Origin: Microbaculum sp051390635
Lineage (GTDB): Bacteria; Pseudomonadota; Alphaproteobacteria; Rhizobiales; Tepidamorphaceae
Direction of reading: 5' to 3'
Assembly: GCF_051390635.1 (NCBI RefSeq)
Contig: NZ_JBPODT010000002.1
Coordinates: 1,116,001 to 1,180,000, forward strand
Length of the DNA: 64,000 nucleotides
Shown: piece after piece, positions 27,598 to 36,510 of the stretch
Layout: each line of letters opens with the position of its first letter
How positions within the stretch are numbered: the stretch's first letter is position 1
Made by a program: the position numbers and the translations under genes
Notes under the pieces: generated by a model
Database searches by the model: none
What the model was told of the DNA's origin: nothing
Seen by the model: only the letters and a program-made list of their open reading frames with translations

Positions 27598-29880
27598 CTA
27601 ATCCTGGCCGTCCGCCCTGTGCTTGGCCATGATCGCACCGAGGATATTGGAGTAGTCGTCGGTCCACTCGGAAAATCCTTCCGTGGGCTCGAGGACCTGC
27701 CAGTCGGGCGAGGCCGACAGCGCCTCGACCGAGCGGGCATCCCTTGCGAAAACGACGACCCGGGCCGCGGATTTGTAGGTCAGCGACATCGGTTCGCCCG
27801 CCACCGGTTCATGGATCAACGCGGCAATCCCGAGCGCCTCCGCGCTCGCCGCGAGCGCCGGTGCCAGGTCCATGTTCCGGTTGCTGATATGCACCGCGAC
27901 AATTCCCTCCGGGGCGAGCTTGGACAGGTACATCGAGATCGCCTCGCGCGTCATCAGATGCACCGGGATCGAATCCGACGAGAACGCATCGACCACCAGG
28001 ATGTCGTAGCTGCCGTCTGGCTCGTCCGCTACGGTCAGGCGCGCGTCGCCGAGTGCGATCGGAAGATCTGGGCTGCACGTCGACAGGAACGAGAAGTACG
28101 TCGGATCGGACGCGATATCGGCGACGATCGGGTCGATCTCGAAATAGCGCCATGCCTCGCCGGGCTTGCGCCAGCAAGCCAGGCTGCCGCTGCCCAGGCC
28201 GATGATACCGACCTTGCCGAGACCGCCATGCGCGCGCCGAGTTTCCACGATCGCCTGATAGAGCGGCCCCTTGTCATGATAGTAGGTGAGCGGCTCGGGG
28301 CGCTCGACCGGAGACCCGTCTTCGTTCGTCAGCTTCTGGGCACCATGCAGCGTTGTCCCGTGATACAGCAGCCGGAACCGCCCGTCCGCGCTGAGTGCGA
28401 CCTTGTTGACGCCGAAGAATCCGCGCCGCGTCTCGATGATCTGGCGTTCGTTCTGGAACGCCAGTGCCGAGACGAAGACGGCGAGCACCAGTGCGGTCAG
28501 CAGGCTTGGCGATTTTACGTAGACCGCAGCAAGGACGGCGAACAGCACGACGCCGACGATCACGTAGCGCGGATCGCCCATGACGTTCACGCCGAACAGC
28601 AGCAGCGGTAGTGACAGCATTCCGAAGGCAAGAGCGCCGATCGCGAGGTCCCGCAGCCAGCGCACCGGCGGACGGGACAAGGCGCCGGGGCGCGCGAGCA
28701 GGCTGGCGACGAGCAGCACCGGATACTCGATCACGGTCGCGAACACGTGCGGTGCGATGAGTCCCGCGAAGACGCCGCCGAGCACGCCGCCGACCGACAT
28801 CCATAGATAGAACCCGGTGAGCTGCGACGCGGCCGGCCGTTTGCGCACCAGTTCCCCGTGGCAGACCATCGCGACGACGAAGTAGCCGATCAGGTTGAGG
28901 ACGAGAAAAAGGGCCCAGAGCCTTGTCTGCCCCCACTGCGCCAGAACGGCGAGCGGGATGACGAAGGCCGGCTGCAACAGCAGCATCAGGGTATGCGAGA
29001 CCACCGGCCGGCGCGCGAAGGTGATGACGAAGGTCAGCAGGAACAGCGCGAGCGGCAGCACCCACAGGAACGGCGCGGCGGCGACATCCGTCGAGATATG
29101 CGCCGTCAATGCCACCAGCAGCGCCGAGGGAATGAAGGCATAGCCCATCCAGCCGAGGCGGCGGCCCCAGGTGACCTCGCCATCGGTTTCCGATCTTCCG
29201 CGCGGTATGACGGCCGTCACGCCCTGCCCGCTGACGATCGCCAGCGACCCGCAAGCGGCGATCAGCGCGATCAGTGCGACATAGCCGATGGTCCAGCTCA
29301 GGCTCTGCGTCTGCAGCCGCAGGAACGGCTCGAACAGGATCGGATAGCCGAGCAGCGCGATAAGGCTGCCGACGTTGCTCGCCCCGTACAGGAAATAGGG
29401 ATCTGCGGCATGGCGATGCCCGGTGCGGGAGAACCAGGCCTGCAGCAGCGGACTGTTGGCCGAAACGGCTACGAACGGCAATCCGATGGAGACCGCGAAC
29501 AGGCCGATCAGCCAGATTTCCTTGTTGTCGAGCGGCGGCCGGTCCCATCCTGCCGCAAGACCGATCGGCAGCGCGACGAGCGCAACCAGGCAAACGCCGA
29601 TATGGACGACGACCGCGGCCAGAAGCGACAGATACCGAGTCAGAAGATGCGCATAGGCATAGCCGCCCAGCAGCGCCGCCTGGAAGAAGCACATCGCCAC
29701 CGACCACACCGAAGGCGAACCGCCGAGCCGCGGCAGCACCATCTTCGCGAACATCGGCTGGATCGCGAACAGCAGGAACGCGCTGACGAAAATCGCGGAG
29801 GTGAACGCGGGAAGCGCCACCGCGAGCGCGCGTGGCGCGCGGGCGCCCGCGACACTGGCATTCACGTCCGAGGGATACAT
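27598..29880 (-). CDS. fused MFS-type membrane / spermidine-synthase-like protein
   Basis: The protein of about 760 residues has an N-terminal half of many hydrophobic helices (MFS-like, about 10-480) and a C-terminal soluble methyltransferase-fold domain (about 500-750) of the spermidine synthase-like type. Its nucleotide-binding glycine motif reads GLGSGSLAC, followed by VVDAFSSDSIPVHLMT. True spermidine synthases carry a GGGDG-type motif and defined polyamine-site acids, so aminopropyl transfer is not assured and the real substrate is unknown. The ATG at 29880 was chosen over an upstream TTG. It is the last gene of the leftward run after lipA and ratA and is convergent with pncC. Confidence 0.82.
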   Translation of the reverse strand: MYPSDVNASVAGARAPRALAVALPAFTSAIFVSAFLLFAIQPMFAKMVLPRLGGSPSVWSVAMCFFQAALLGGYAYAHLLTRYLSLLAAVVVHIGVCLVALVALPIGLAAGWDRPPLDNKEIWLIGLFAVSIGLPFVAVSANSPLLQAWFSRTGHRHAADPYFLYGASNVGSLIALLGYPILFEPFLRLQTQSLSWTIGYVALIALIAACGSLAIVSGQGVTAVIPRGRSETDGEVTWGRRLGWMGYAFIPSALLVALTAHISTDVAAAPFLWVLPLALFLLTFVITFARRPVVSHTLMLLLQPAFVIPLAVLAQWGQTRLWALFLVLNLIGYFVVAMVCHGELVRKRPAASQLTGFYLWMSVGGVLGGVFAGLIAPHVFATVIEYPVLLVASLLARPGALSRPPVRWLRDLAIGALAFGMLSLPLLLFGVNVMGDPRYVIVGVVLFAVLAAVYVKSPSLLTALVLAVFVSALAFQNERQIIETRRGFFGVNKVALSADGRFRLLYHGTTLHGAQKLTNEDGSPVERPEPLTYYHDKGPLYQAIVETRRAHGGLGKVGIIGLGSGSLACWRKPGEAWRYFEIDPIVADIASDPTYFSFLSTCSPDLPIALGDARLTVADEPDGSYDILVVDAFSSDSIPVHLMTREAISMYLSKLAPEGIVAVHISNRNMDLAPALAASAEALGIAALIHEPVAGEPMSLTYKSAARVVVFARDARSVEALSASPDWQVLEPTEGFSEWTDDYSNILGAIMAKHRADGQD

Positions 29881-29943
29881 CGATCGCCTACCCGATCCCT
29901 TCCGGCTGAAGTGCCGGAGGATCATAGGCAAGCCGAATTAACT

Positions 29944-30408
29944 CTAGGTTAGTGCGTTCCGCTTGCCATACACGACGTCGGCGCGCTTCTCGAAGGCCTC
30001 GGCGAAGCGGGAGAAGGCAGCGTCGAACATCGCCCCCATCAGCGTCTGCAGGGTGCGGCTGCGGAACTCGTATTCGAGATAGAAGTCGATCTCGGAGGCA
30101 CCCTCCCCCAGCGGCGCGAAGCGCCAGCGGTTCTCCAGGTGCTTGAACGGGCCGCTCAGATACTCGACCAGGATCGTCTGGTGATCGGGATCGAGCGTCA
30201 CCCGGCTGGTAAACGTCTCGCGGAAGAACTTGTAGGCCGCCGTCATGTCGGCCACGAGCACCGTGTTGCCGTCCTTGACCGCGCGGCTGCGGACCTTCAA
30301 CGCCTCGCAGAGCGGGACGAACGCCGGATAGCGCTCGACGTCGGCGACCAGCGCGAACATGTCCTCGGCGCTGTGGGCGACCTTGTGGCGGGTCTTGAAT
30401 GTCCGCAT
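29944..30408 (-). CDS. ratA: RatA/Coq10 family START-domain protein
   Basis: The 154-residue protein is a polyketide cyclase/START-fold member, related to mitochondrial Coq10 (ubiquinone-binding) and to E. coli RatA, described as an inhibitor of 70S ribosome assembly. Recognisable stretches are the N-terminal HKVAHSAEDMFALVADVERYPAFVP and GPFKHLENRW. No antitoxin gene (ratB-like) is adjacent, so a lipid- or quinone-binding role is at least as likely as a toxin role. It starts 10 bases after the lipA stop, a standard pairing in Alphaproteobacteria. Confidence 0.9.
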   Translation of the reverse strand: MRTFKTRHKVAHSAEDMFALVADVERYPAFVPLCEALKVRSRAVKDGNTVLVADMTAAYKFFRETFTSRVTLDPDHQTILVEYLSGPFKHLENRWRFAPLGEGASEIDFYLEYEFRSRTLQTLMGAMFDAAFSRFAEAFEKRADVVYGKRNALT

Positions 30409-30418
30409 GCCGGGACGG

Positions 30419-31381
30419 TCAGGCGCCGAGCCGTTGCCGGCGGGCGGCGCGCAGTTTTTCGAAATCGTCGCCGGCGTGATAGCTCGACCGGGTGAGCGGG
30501 CTCGAGGCGACCAGCAGGAACCCCTTAGAGCGGCCGATGGTCTCGAACGCCTTGAACTCCTCGGGCGTCACGAAACGCTCGACGCGATGGTGCTTGCGCG
30601 TCGGCTGCAGGTACTGGCCGATGGTCAGGAAGTCGACATCGGCGCTCCTGAGATCGTCCATCAGCTGCAGCACCTCGTTCCGCTCCTCGCCGAGCCCCAC
30701 CATGATGCCCGACTTGGTGAACATCGACGGATCGAGCTCCTTGACCCGCTGCAGCAGGCGGATCGAGTGGAAGTAGCGGGCTCCGGGGCGCACGGTCAGG
30801 TAGTTCGACGGCACCGTCTCGAGATTGTGGTTGAACACGTCCGGCCGCGCCTCGACGACGATCTCCAGCGCCCCGTCCTTGCGCAGGAAATCGGGCGTCA
30901 GCACCTCGATAGTGGTGCCCGGCGCGCGTTCGCGGATGGCCAGGATGGTGTCGGCGATATGGCGGGCGCCGCCGTCGTCGAGATCGTCGCGGTCGACCGA
31001 GGTGACCACGACATGGGTGAGGCCGAGTGCCGCCGTCGCATCGGCGACCTTGCCGGGCTCGGTGGCATCGAGCGGTTCGGGCAGCCCCGTGCGCACGTTG
31101 CAGAAGGCGCAGGCCCGCGTGCACGTGTCACCCATTATCATGAAGGTCGCGTGCTTCTTCGACCAGCACTCGCCGATATTCGGACAGCCGGCTTCCTCGC
31201 ACACGGTCACCAGGCCGTTTTCGCGAACGATGTCGACGGTTTCGCGATAGACGGGTGAACCGGGCGCCTTCACCCGGATCCAGTCGGGCTTGCGCAGGAT
31301 CGGATTGTCCGGCCGCGCGGCCTTTTCGGGGTGGCGGGGCCGTTCCTTCCTGTCGGAAACGGTATCGATGATCGTTACCAT
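30419..31381 (-). CDS. lipA: lipoyl synthase
   Basis: LipA is a radical SAM enzyme that inserts two sulfurs into protein-bound octanoyl groups, making the lipoyl cofactor. The 320-residue protein shows both iron-sulfur motifs: the auxiliary cluster CEEAGCPNIGEC and the radical SAM CTRACAFC. The C-terminal RSSYHA serine ligand is also present. Its substrates include the lipoyl domains of PdhB and PdhC encoded upstream, so the locus groups PDH with the enzyme that activates it. Confidence 0.98.
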   Translation of the reverse strand: MVTIIDTVSDRKERPRHPEKAARPDNPILRKPDWIRVKAPGSPVYRETVDIVRENGLVTVCEEAGCPNIGECWSKKHATFMIMGDTCTRACAFCNVRTGLPEPLDATEPGKVADATAALGLTHVVVTSVDRDDLDDGGARHIADTILAIRERAPGTTIEVLTPDFLRKDGALEIVVEARPDVFNHNLETVPSNYLTVRPGARYFHSIRLLQRVKELDPSMFTKSGIMVGLGEERNEVLQLMDDLRSADVDFLTIGQYLQPTRKHHRVERFVTPEEFKAFETIGRSKGFLLVASSPLTRSSYHAGDDFEKLRAARRQRLGA

Positions 31382-31537
31382 GCTCGTCGCTTCGCTTAAT
31401 CCGGATACGCCGTCAAGGCGGCGATGTGTATCATCCCGTTGAAATAGGCGATTTCCCGCGCCGATCCACGCCGTTCCGCCATTCGGTCTCTCCGCTCCAC
31501 TTCGGCCGGGACGACGATGGCCGGGCGGGAGCCGTCC

Positions 31538-31792
31538 TCAGGCGAGGATCCGCGCCACCAGAACGACGATGATCGCGCCGACGGCGGCGATGATCACCTG
31601 CTCGATGAAGGCGTTGCCGATCTTCAGCCTGATACCGAACCTCTGCGCCAGGAATCCGCCGACCAGCGACCCCGCCAACCCGGTCAGGACATAGCGGATC
31701 AGCCCGCCGCCTCCGACGATGAAACTCGCCAGCCAGCCGGCGAGAAGGCCGATCAGGACCCAGATGAGGATCGATTTGGTCTGGTCGCTCAT
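31538..31792 (-). CDS. GlsB/YeaQ/YmgE family small membrane protein
   Basis: The 84-residue protein has three hydrophobic helices with glycine-rich turns (GLLAGWLASFIVGGGG, TGLAGSLVGGFLAQRFG) typical of the transglycosylase-associated or GlsB/YeaQ/YmgE family, often stress-induced and of unknown molecular function. Despite the old family name there is no transglycosylase domain. It lies 15 bases after lpdA and is probably co-transcribed with it. The 156-base gap to lipA shows no gene. Confidence 0.88.
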   Translation of the reverse strand: MSDQTKSILIWVLIGLLAGWLASFIVGGGGLIRYVLTGLAGSLVGGFLAQRFGIRLKIGNAFIEQVIIAAVGAIIVVLVARILA

Positions 31793-31807
31793 GCGCCCTC
31801 CATGCCC

Positions 31808-33226
31808 TCAGATGTGGATCGCCCGCCCGTAGGCCGCGAGCACGCTCTCATGCATCATCTCAGACAGCGTGGGATGCGGGAAGATCGAATGGATCAGCTC
31901 TTCCTCGGTCGTCTCAAGGTTCATGGCGACGACGAAGCCCTGGATCAGCTCGGTGACCTCCGCGCCCACCATGTGCGCGCCGAGCAGCTGGCCGGTCTTG
32001 GCGTCGAACACGGTCTTCACCAGCCCGTCCGGCTCGCCGAGCGCGATCGCCTTGCCGTTGCCGATGAACGGGAACTTGCCGACCTTCACCTCGTGGCCAG
32101 CCTCCTTGGCCTTCTTCTCGGTCAGGCCGACCGAGGCGACCTGCGGATTACAGTAGGTGCAGCCCGGGATCATCAGCTTGTCCATCGGATGGGTGTCGAG
32201 GCCGGCGATCGTCTCGACGCAGATGACGCCCTCGTGCTCGGCCTTGTGGGCGAGCATCGGCGGCCCGGCCACGTCGCCGATCGCGTAGACGCCCGGCACG
32301 TTGGTGCGCCCGAAGCCGTCGGTGACGATGGTGCCGCGATCGGTCTTCACGCCGAGCTTTTCGAGCCCGAGATCCTCAATATTGCCGACCACGCCGACAG
32401 CCGAGATCACCCGGTCGACGGTGATCGTCTCCGCCTTGCCCGTCTCGTCCTCGATGGTGGCGGTGACGGAGTCCGATTTCTTGTCGAGCTTGGTCACCTT
32501 GGCCGACGTAAGGATGCGGATCCCCTGCTTCTCGAAGCGCTTGCGCGCGAGCGCGGCGATTTCCTCGTCCTCCACCGGCAGGATCTGCGGCAGGACCTCG
32601 ACCACGGTCACGTCCACGCCCATGGTCCGGAAAAAGCTGGCGAATTCGATACCGATCGCACCGGAGCCGATCACCAGCAGCGATTTCGGCATCTTTTCGG
32701 GCACCATCGCCTCGAAATAGGTCCAGACCAGCTTCCGGTCGGGCTCCAGCCCGGGCAACGCGCGCGGCCGCGCGCCGGTCGCCACAATGACGTGCTTGGC
32801 CGTATAGTCGCCGCCGCCGAGCGCGCCCTTGATCGGATTGTCGGCCGGCTTGACCGAGACCTTGCCGCCACCGGCGAGCGTCGCCGTGCCCCAGATCACG
32901 TCGACCTTGTTCTTCTTGAGCAGGAACTGCACGCCGTTGCTGAGCTGGGCGGCGACGCCGCGCGAGCGTTTCACGACGGCTTTCGGATCATAGGAGATGC
33001 CGGTCGCCGACAGCCCGTAGTCCTTGGCGTTCTCCATGTAATGGTAGATCTCGGCCGACCTGAGCAGCGCCTTGGTCGGGATGCAGCCCCAGTTCAAGCA
33101 GATGCCGCCCAGGTACTTGTTCTCGATGACCGCCGTCCGGAGCCCGAGCTGGGCCGAGCGGATCGCGGTGACATAGCCACCCGGGCCCGATCCGATGACG
33201 ATCACGTCGTAGCTGTTGTCGGCCAT
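31808..33226 (-). CDS. lpdA: dihydrolipoyl dehydrogenase (E3)
   Basis: E3 reoxidises dihydrolipoyl groups of 2-oxoacid dehydrogenase complexes and passes electrons to NAD+ through FAD and a redox disulfide. The 472-residue protein has the FAD motif GSGPGGYV, the disulfide CLNWGC, the NAD-binding GSGAIGIEF, the second FAD motif YAIGDVAG, and the C-terminal His-Glu of the dimer partner site (HPTLSE). It lies in the PDH cluster and is therefore likely dedicated to pyruvate dehydrogenase. Confidence 0.98.
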   Translation of the reverse strand: MADNSYDVIVIGSGPGGYVTAIRSAQLGLRTAVIENKYLGGICLNWGCIPTKALLRSAEIYHYMENAKDYGLSATGISYDPKAVVKRSRGVAAQLSNGVQFLLKKNKVDVIWGTATLAGGGKVSVKPADNPIKGALGGGDYTAKHVIVATGARPRALPGLEPDRKLVWTYFEAMVPEKMPKSLLVIGSGAIGIEFASFFRTMGVDVTVVEVLPQILPVEDEEIAALARKRFEKQGIRILTSAKVTKLDKKSDSVTATIEDETGKAETITVDRVISAVGVVGNIEDLGLEKLGVKTDRGTIVTDGFGRTNVPGVYAIGDVAGPPMLAHKAEHEGVICVETIAGLDTHPMDKLMIPGCTYCNPQVASVGLTEKKAKEAGHEVKVGKFPFIGNGKAIALGEPDGLVKTVFDAKTGQLLGAHMVGAEVTELIQGFVVAMNLETTEEELIHSIFPHPTLSEMMHESVLAAYGRAIHI

Positions 33227-33253
33227 ACTCGACTCCCCGATTGTCCCGTTGTC

Positions 33254-33568
33254 CTAGCGGCAGGCCGGCGGGCTCACTTCCGCGATCTCGTACCCCGTCG
33301 CCCCGACCATGCCGTCCTTCCGCGGGAGCGCCTTCAGCGTCACGAAGACCATGCATTCGCCGGCATGGACCACGAACACGCCGTCCTTGCGGCGCACGAT
33401 ACGGTCGATCGGCCGTTCGCCGAGCGCGTCGACGACCTGCGACCCCAGGACCGTCTCGAACTGGCGCAGGCGATCGTATTTCGGCGCGAGCGCGGCCTCG
33501 GCGACGGACGCTCCGGCGGCGACCATGGCAAGCGCCGCGGCAATGAGCCCGGTCCGTCGCATCGTCAT
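33254..33568 (-). CDS. small exported protein of unknown function
   Basis: The 104-residue product was not matched to a named family. It starts with a clear signal peptide (MRRTGLIAAALAMVAAGASVAEA), leaving a mature part of about 78 residues with two cysteines (in GECMVF and at the C-terminal PPACR) that could form a periplasmic disulfide. The ATG at 33568 follows GGAGGCGCGAGG. It sits between pdhC and lpdA with short gaps (43 and 27 bases), so it is probably expressed with the PDH genes. What a periplasmic protein does there is not known. Confidence 0.7.
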   Translation of the reverse strand: MTMRRTGLIAAALAMVAAGASVAEAALAPKYDRLRQFETVLGSQVVDALGERPIDRIVRRKDGVFVVHAGECMVFVTLKALPRKDGMVGATGYEIAEVSPPACR

Positions 33569-33611
33569 CCTCGCGCCTCCCTTTCCGCCGGCCGCGCCGC
33601 GCATCGCCGCA

Positions 33612-35009
33612 TCAAACCAGCATCGACATGGGCTTCTCGATGAAGCCCTTGAACGCACCGATCAGCTCCGAGCCGAGCGCGCCGTCGACGGCACGGTGGT
33701 CGGTCGACAGCGTGCAGGTCATCACCGTGGCGATGGCCAGCGCGTGGTCCTTGACGACAGCCCTCTCCTCGCCCGCGCCGACCGCCAGGATTGTCGCGTG
33801 CGGCGGGTTGATGACGGCGGAGAAGTCCTTGATGCCGTACATGCCGAGATTGGAGATCGCCGTCGAGCCGCCCTGGTATTCCTCGGGCATCAGCTTGCGC
33901 GCCTTGGCGCGGGCGGCGAAGTCCTTCATCTCGCTGGAAATCGTCGACAGCGTCTTCTTGTCGGCATCGCGCACCACCGGCGTGATCAGGCCGCCGGGAA
34001 TGGCGACGGCGACGCCGACATCGGCGACGGAGTGCTTCAAGAGGCCGCTTTCGGTCCAGGTGACGTTCGCCTCAGGCACGGCCTTCAGCGCCAGCGCCTG
34101 CGCCTTGATCACGAAGTCGTTGACCGACAGCTTGTAGGCCGGGCTGCCGTCCACCACGGTCGCCTGCGCGTTGATCTCGCTTCTGAGCTTCAGCAGCGCG
34201 TCGAGCGCGACATCGACGCTCAGGTAGAAATGCGGGATCGTCGACTTCGCCTCGGTCAGCCGCCGCGCGATCACCTTGCGCATGTTGTCGTGCGGAACGA
34301 CCTCGTAGGTCCCGTCCCGGAACAGCGCCCGGATCTTGTCGTCGGACGGTGCCTGGATCGGCGCGGGCCCGGCAGCCGGGGCACTGGCGGCAGCGGCCGC
34401 TTTCGGCGCCGCCTTGGCCGCGCCGGATTCGGCGGCCGCCTCGATGTCGCGCTTCACCACCCGTCCGTGCGGGCCGGAGCCCGAGATCGCGGAAAGATCG
34501 AGCCCCTGCTCCTTCGCCAGCCGTCGCGCCAGGGGCGAGGCGAAGACGCGCGCGCCGCCGGCATCGTGCCCGTTGGCGGCCGGCGCGCTTCCGCCCTTCG
34601 TGGCGGGCGCGGACGCGCCCTCTTCGGGACGCGGGCTCGGCGGTGTTGCGGCGGCCTCCTCCCGAGGCGCCGGCGCGGCCGGCGTCTCGGAGGCTGGCGC
34701 GGCTTGCGCCGGCGTGCCGGGCTTCGGCGCCGCGGCCTCCGCGTCCTTCAGCGCGCCCGCGTCCTCGCCCTCTTCGAGCAGGATCGCGATCTTCTGGTTG
34801 ACCGGCACGTCGGCGGTGCCGGCGGCCACGAGGAGCTTGCCGACGGTTCCCTCGTCGACCGCCTCCACTTCCATCGTCGCCTTGTCGGTCTCGATCTCGG
34901 CGATGATATCGCCCGGCGCGACCGCGTCGCCTTCGTTTACGAGCCACTTGGACAGCGTCCCGACCTCCATGGTCGGCGACAGCGCGGGCATCAGGATGTC
35001 GATGGGCAT
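33612..35009 (-). CDS. pdhC: pyruvate dehydrogenase E2, dihydrolipoamide acetyltransferase
   Basis: E2 transfers the acetyl group from lipoyl to CoA and forms the core of the PDH complex. The 465-residue protein has one lipoyl domain (about 1-78, lipoyl Lys43 in ETDKATMEVEA), an Ala/Pro-rich linker, an E1/E3-binding domain (ASPLARRLAKEQGLDL, about 160-195) and the catalytic domain ending in STDHRAVDGALG with the catalytic His. It lies downstream of pdhB and upstream of the small exported protein and lpdA. Confidence 0.97.
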   Translation of the reverse strand: MPIDILMPALSPTMEVGTLSKWLVNEGDAVAPGDIIAEIETDKATMEVEAVDEGTVGKLLVAAGTADVPVNQKIAILLEEGEDAGALKDAEAAAPKPGTPAQAAPASETPAAPAPREEAAATPPSPRPEEGASAPATKGGSAPAANGHDAGGARVFASPLARRLAKEQGLDLSAISGSGPHGRVVKRDIEAAAESGAAKAAPKAAAAASAPAAGPAPIQAPSDDKIRALFRDGTYEVVPHDNMRKVIARRLTEAKSTIPHFYLSVDVALDALLKLRSEINAQATVVDGSPAYKLSVNDFVIKAQALALKAVPEANVTWTESGLLKHSVADVGVAVAIPGGLITPVVRDADKKTLSTISSEMKDFAARAKARKLMPEEYQGGSTAISNLGMYGIKDFSAVINPPHATILAVGAGEERAVVKDHALAIATVMTCTLSTDHRAVDGALGSELIGAFKGFIEKPMSMLV

Positions 35010-35058
35010 GGTCGTTTCCTAGCGATACCTGGGACGGCCTTGGTTCGTTGTCCGACCG

Positions 35059-36492
35059 TCAATCCTTGTACGTCACGGCCTTCACCGCCTCGATGACCTC
35101 CTTCACCGAGGGCAGCGCCAGCTTCTCGAGATTGGCGGCATAGGGCATCGGCACGTCCTTGCCGGTGACGCGCAGCACGGGCGCGTCGAGCCAGTCGAAG
35201 GCCTTGTCCATCAGTTGCGCGGCGATCTCCGAGGAGACCGACGACTGCGGCCAGCCTTCCTCGACGGTGACACAGCGCCCGGTCTTCTTGACCGACTTGA
35301 CGATCGTGTCGACGTCCATCGGCCGGATCGTCCTCAGGTCGATCACCTCGGCGTCGATCCCATCGGCGCGCAGCTCCTCGGCCGCCTTCAGCGCATAGGT
35401 CATGCCGATGCCCCAGGACACGATCGTCGCGTCCGTGCCTTCCCTGGCCACCTTCGCCTTGCCGATCGGCAGCACGAAGTCGTCCATTATCGGTACCGGG
35501 AAGGTGTGGCCGTAGAGGATCTCGTTTTCCAGGAACACGACCGGATTGGGGTCGCGGATGGCCGCCTTCAGCAGCCCCTTGGCGTCGGCCGCCGAATGCG
35601 GCTGCACGACCGTGAGCCCCGGAACGTGGCTGTACCAGCTCGCGTAGTCCTGGCTGTGCTGGGCGGCGACCCGGGAGGCCGCGCCGTTGGGCCCGCGGAA
35701 CACGATCGAGCAGGTTACCTGGCCGCCCGACATGTAGTGGGTCTTGGCGGCCGAGTTGATGATCTGGTCCATCGCCTGCATGGCGAAATTGAAGGTCATG
35801 AACTCGACGATCGGCTTCAGCCCCGCCATCGCCGCGCCGACGCCGAGGCCGGTGAAGCCGTGCTCGGTGATCGGCGTGTCGACCACGCGGCGCGGGCCGA
35901 ACTCGTCCAGCAGTCCCTGCGAGATCTTGTAGGCGCCCTGGTACTCGGCGACTTCCTCGCCCATCAGGAACACCACCTCGTCGCGACGCATTTCCTCCGC
36001 CATGGCGTCGCGCAGCGCCTCGCGAACCGTTATCTCGACCATCTCGGTGCCTTCCGGCACCTCGGGCAGAGCCTCGGCCTCTTCGGCGGGGCGCGTCTGG
36101 GTAGACAGCGCCGGCTGCGCGGCCGGTGCTTCAGCGGGTGCTGCGGCGGCCGATGCTTCGGCGGCGGGCGCCTTCGGGGCGGCCGCGGGTTCGGGCTCCG
36201 CCGGCTTCGGCGCAGGCGCCGCGGCCCCCTCGAGCGCGCTGGCGTCCTCGCCCTCGGACAGGATCAACGCGATCGGCGTGTTGACCTTGACCGCCTCGGT
36301 GCCCTCCGCGACGAGGATCTTGCCCAGCGTGCCCTCGTCGACGGCCTCGACTTCCATGGTTGCCTTGTCGGTCTCGATCTCGGCGATGACGTCGCCGGCG
36401 GCGACCGCATCCCCTTCCTTCTTGACCCATTTCGACAGCGTGCCCTCTTCCATCGTCGGGGAAAGGGCGGGCATCAGTACCTGTACCGGCAT
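35059..36492 (-). CDS. pdhB: pyruvate dehydrogenase E1 beta subunit with N-terminal lipoyl domain
   Basis: With PdhA this subunit forms the thiamine-diphosphate E1 that decarboxylates pyruvate and reductively acetylates lipoyl groups. The 477-residue protein is longer than plain E1-beta (about 325) because it carries its own lipoyl domain (about 1-78, Lys43 in ETDKATMEVEA) and an Ala/Pro/Glu linker before the transketolase-type domain that starts near residue 150 (TVREALRDAMAEEMRRDE). This domain layout is known from rhizobial PdhB proteins. It begins 18 bases after pdhA. Confidence 0.97.
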   Translation of the reverse strand: MPVQVLMPALSPTMEEGTLSKWVKKEGDAVAAGDVIAEIETDKATMEVEAVDEGTLGKILVAEGTEAVKVNTPIALILSEGEDASALEGAAAPAPKPAEPEPAAAPKAPAAEASAAAAPAEAPAAQPALSTQTRPAEEAEALPEVPEGTEMVEITVREALRDAMAEEMRRDEVVFLMGEEVAEYQGAYKISQGLLDEFGPRRVVDTPITEHGFTGLGVGAAMAGLKPIVEFMTFNFAMQAMDQIINSAAKTHYMSGGQVTCSIVFRGPNGAASRVAAQHSQDYASWYSHVPGLTVVQPHSAADAKGLLKAAIRDPNPVVFLENEILYGHTFPVPIMDDFVLPIGKAKVAREGTDATIVSWGIGMTYALKAAEELRADGIDAEVIDLRTIRPMDVDTIVKSVKKTGRCVTVEEGWPQSSVSSEIAAQLMDKAFDWLDAPVLRVTGKDVPMPYAANLEKLALPSVKEVIEAVKAVTYKD

Positions 36493-36510
36493 GTGTCGTC
36501 CCTCCCCGGC

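Noticed and set aside
29944..30408. RatA as part of a toxin-antitoxin pair
   Set aside because: No ratB-like or other antitoxin gene is adjacent; the neighbour is lipA, and Coq10-like START proteins are common at this site without toxicity.
31517..33643. Long plus-strand frame opposite lpdA and glsB
   Set aside because: Composition is that of an antisense shadow and it covers genes with intact catalytic motifs.
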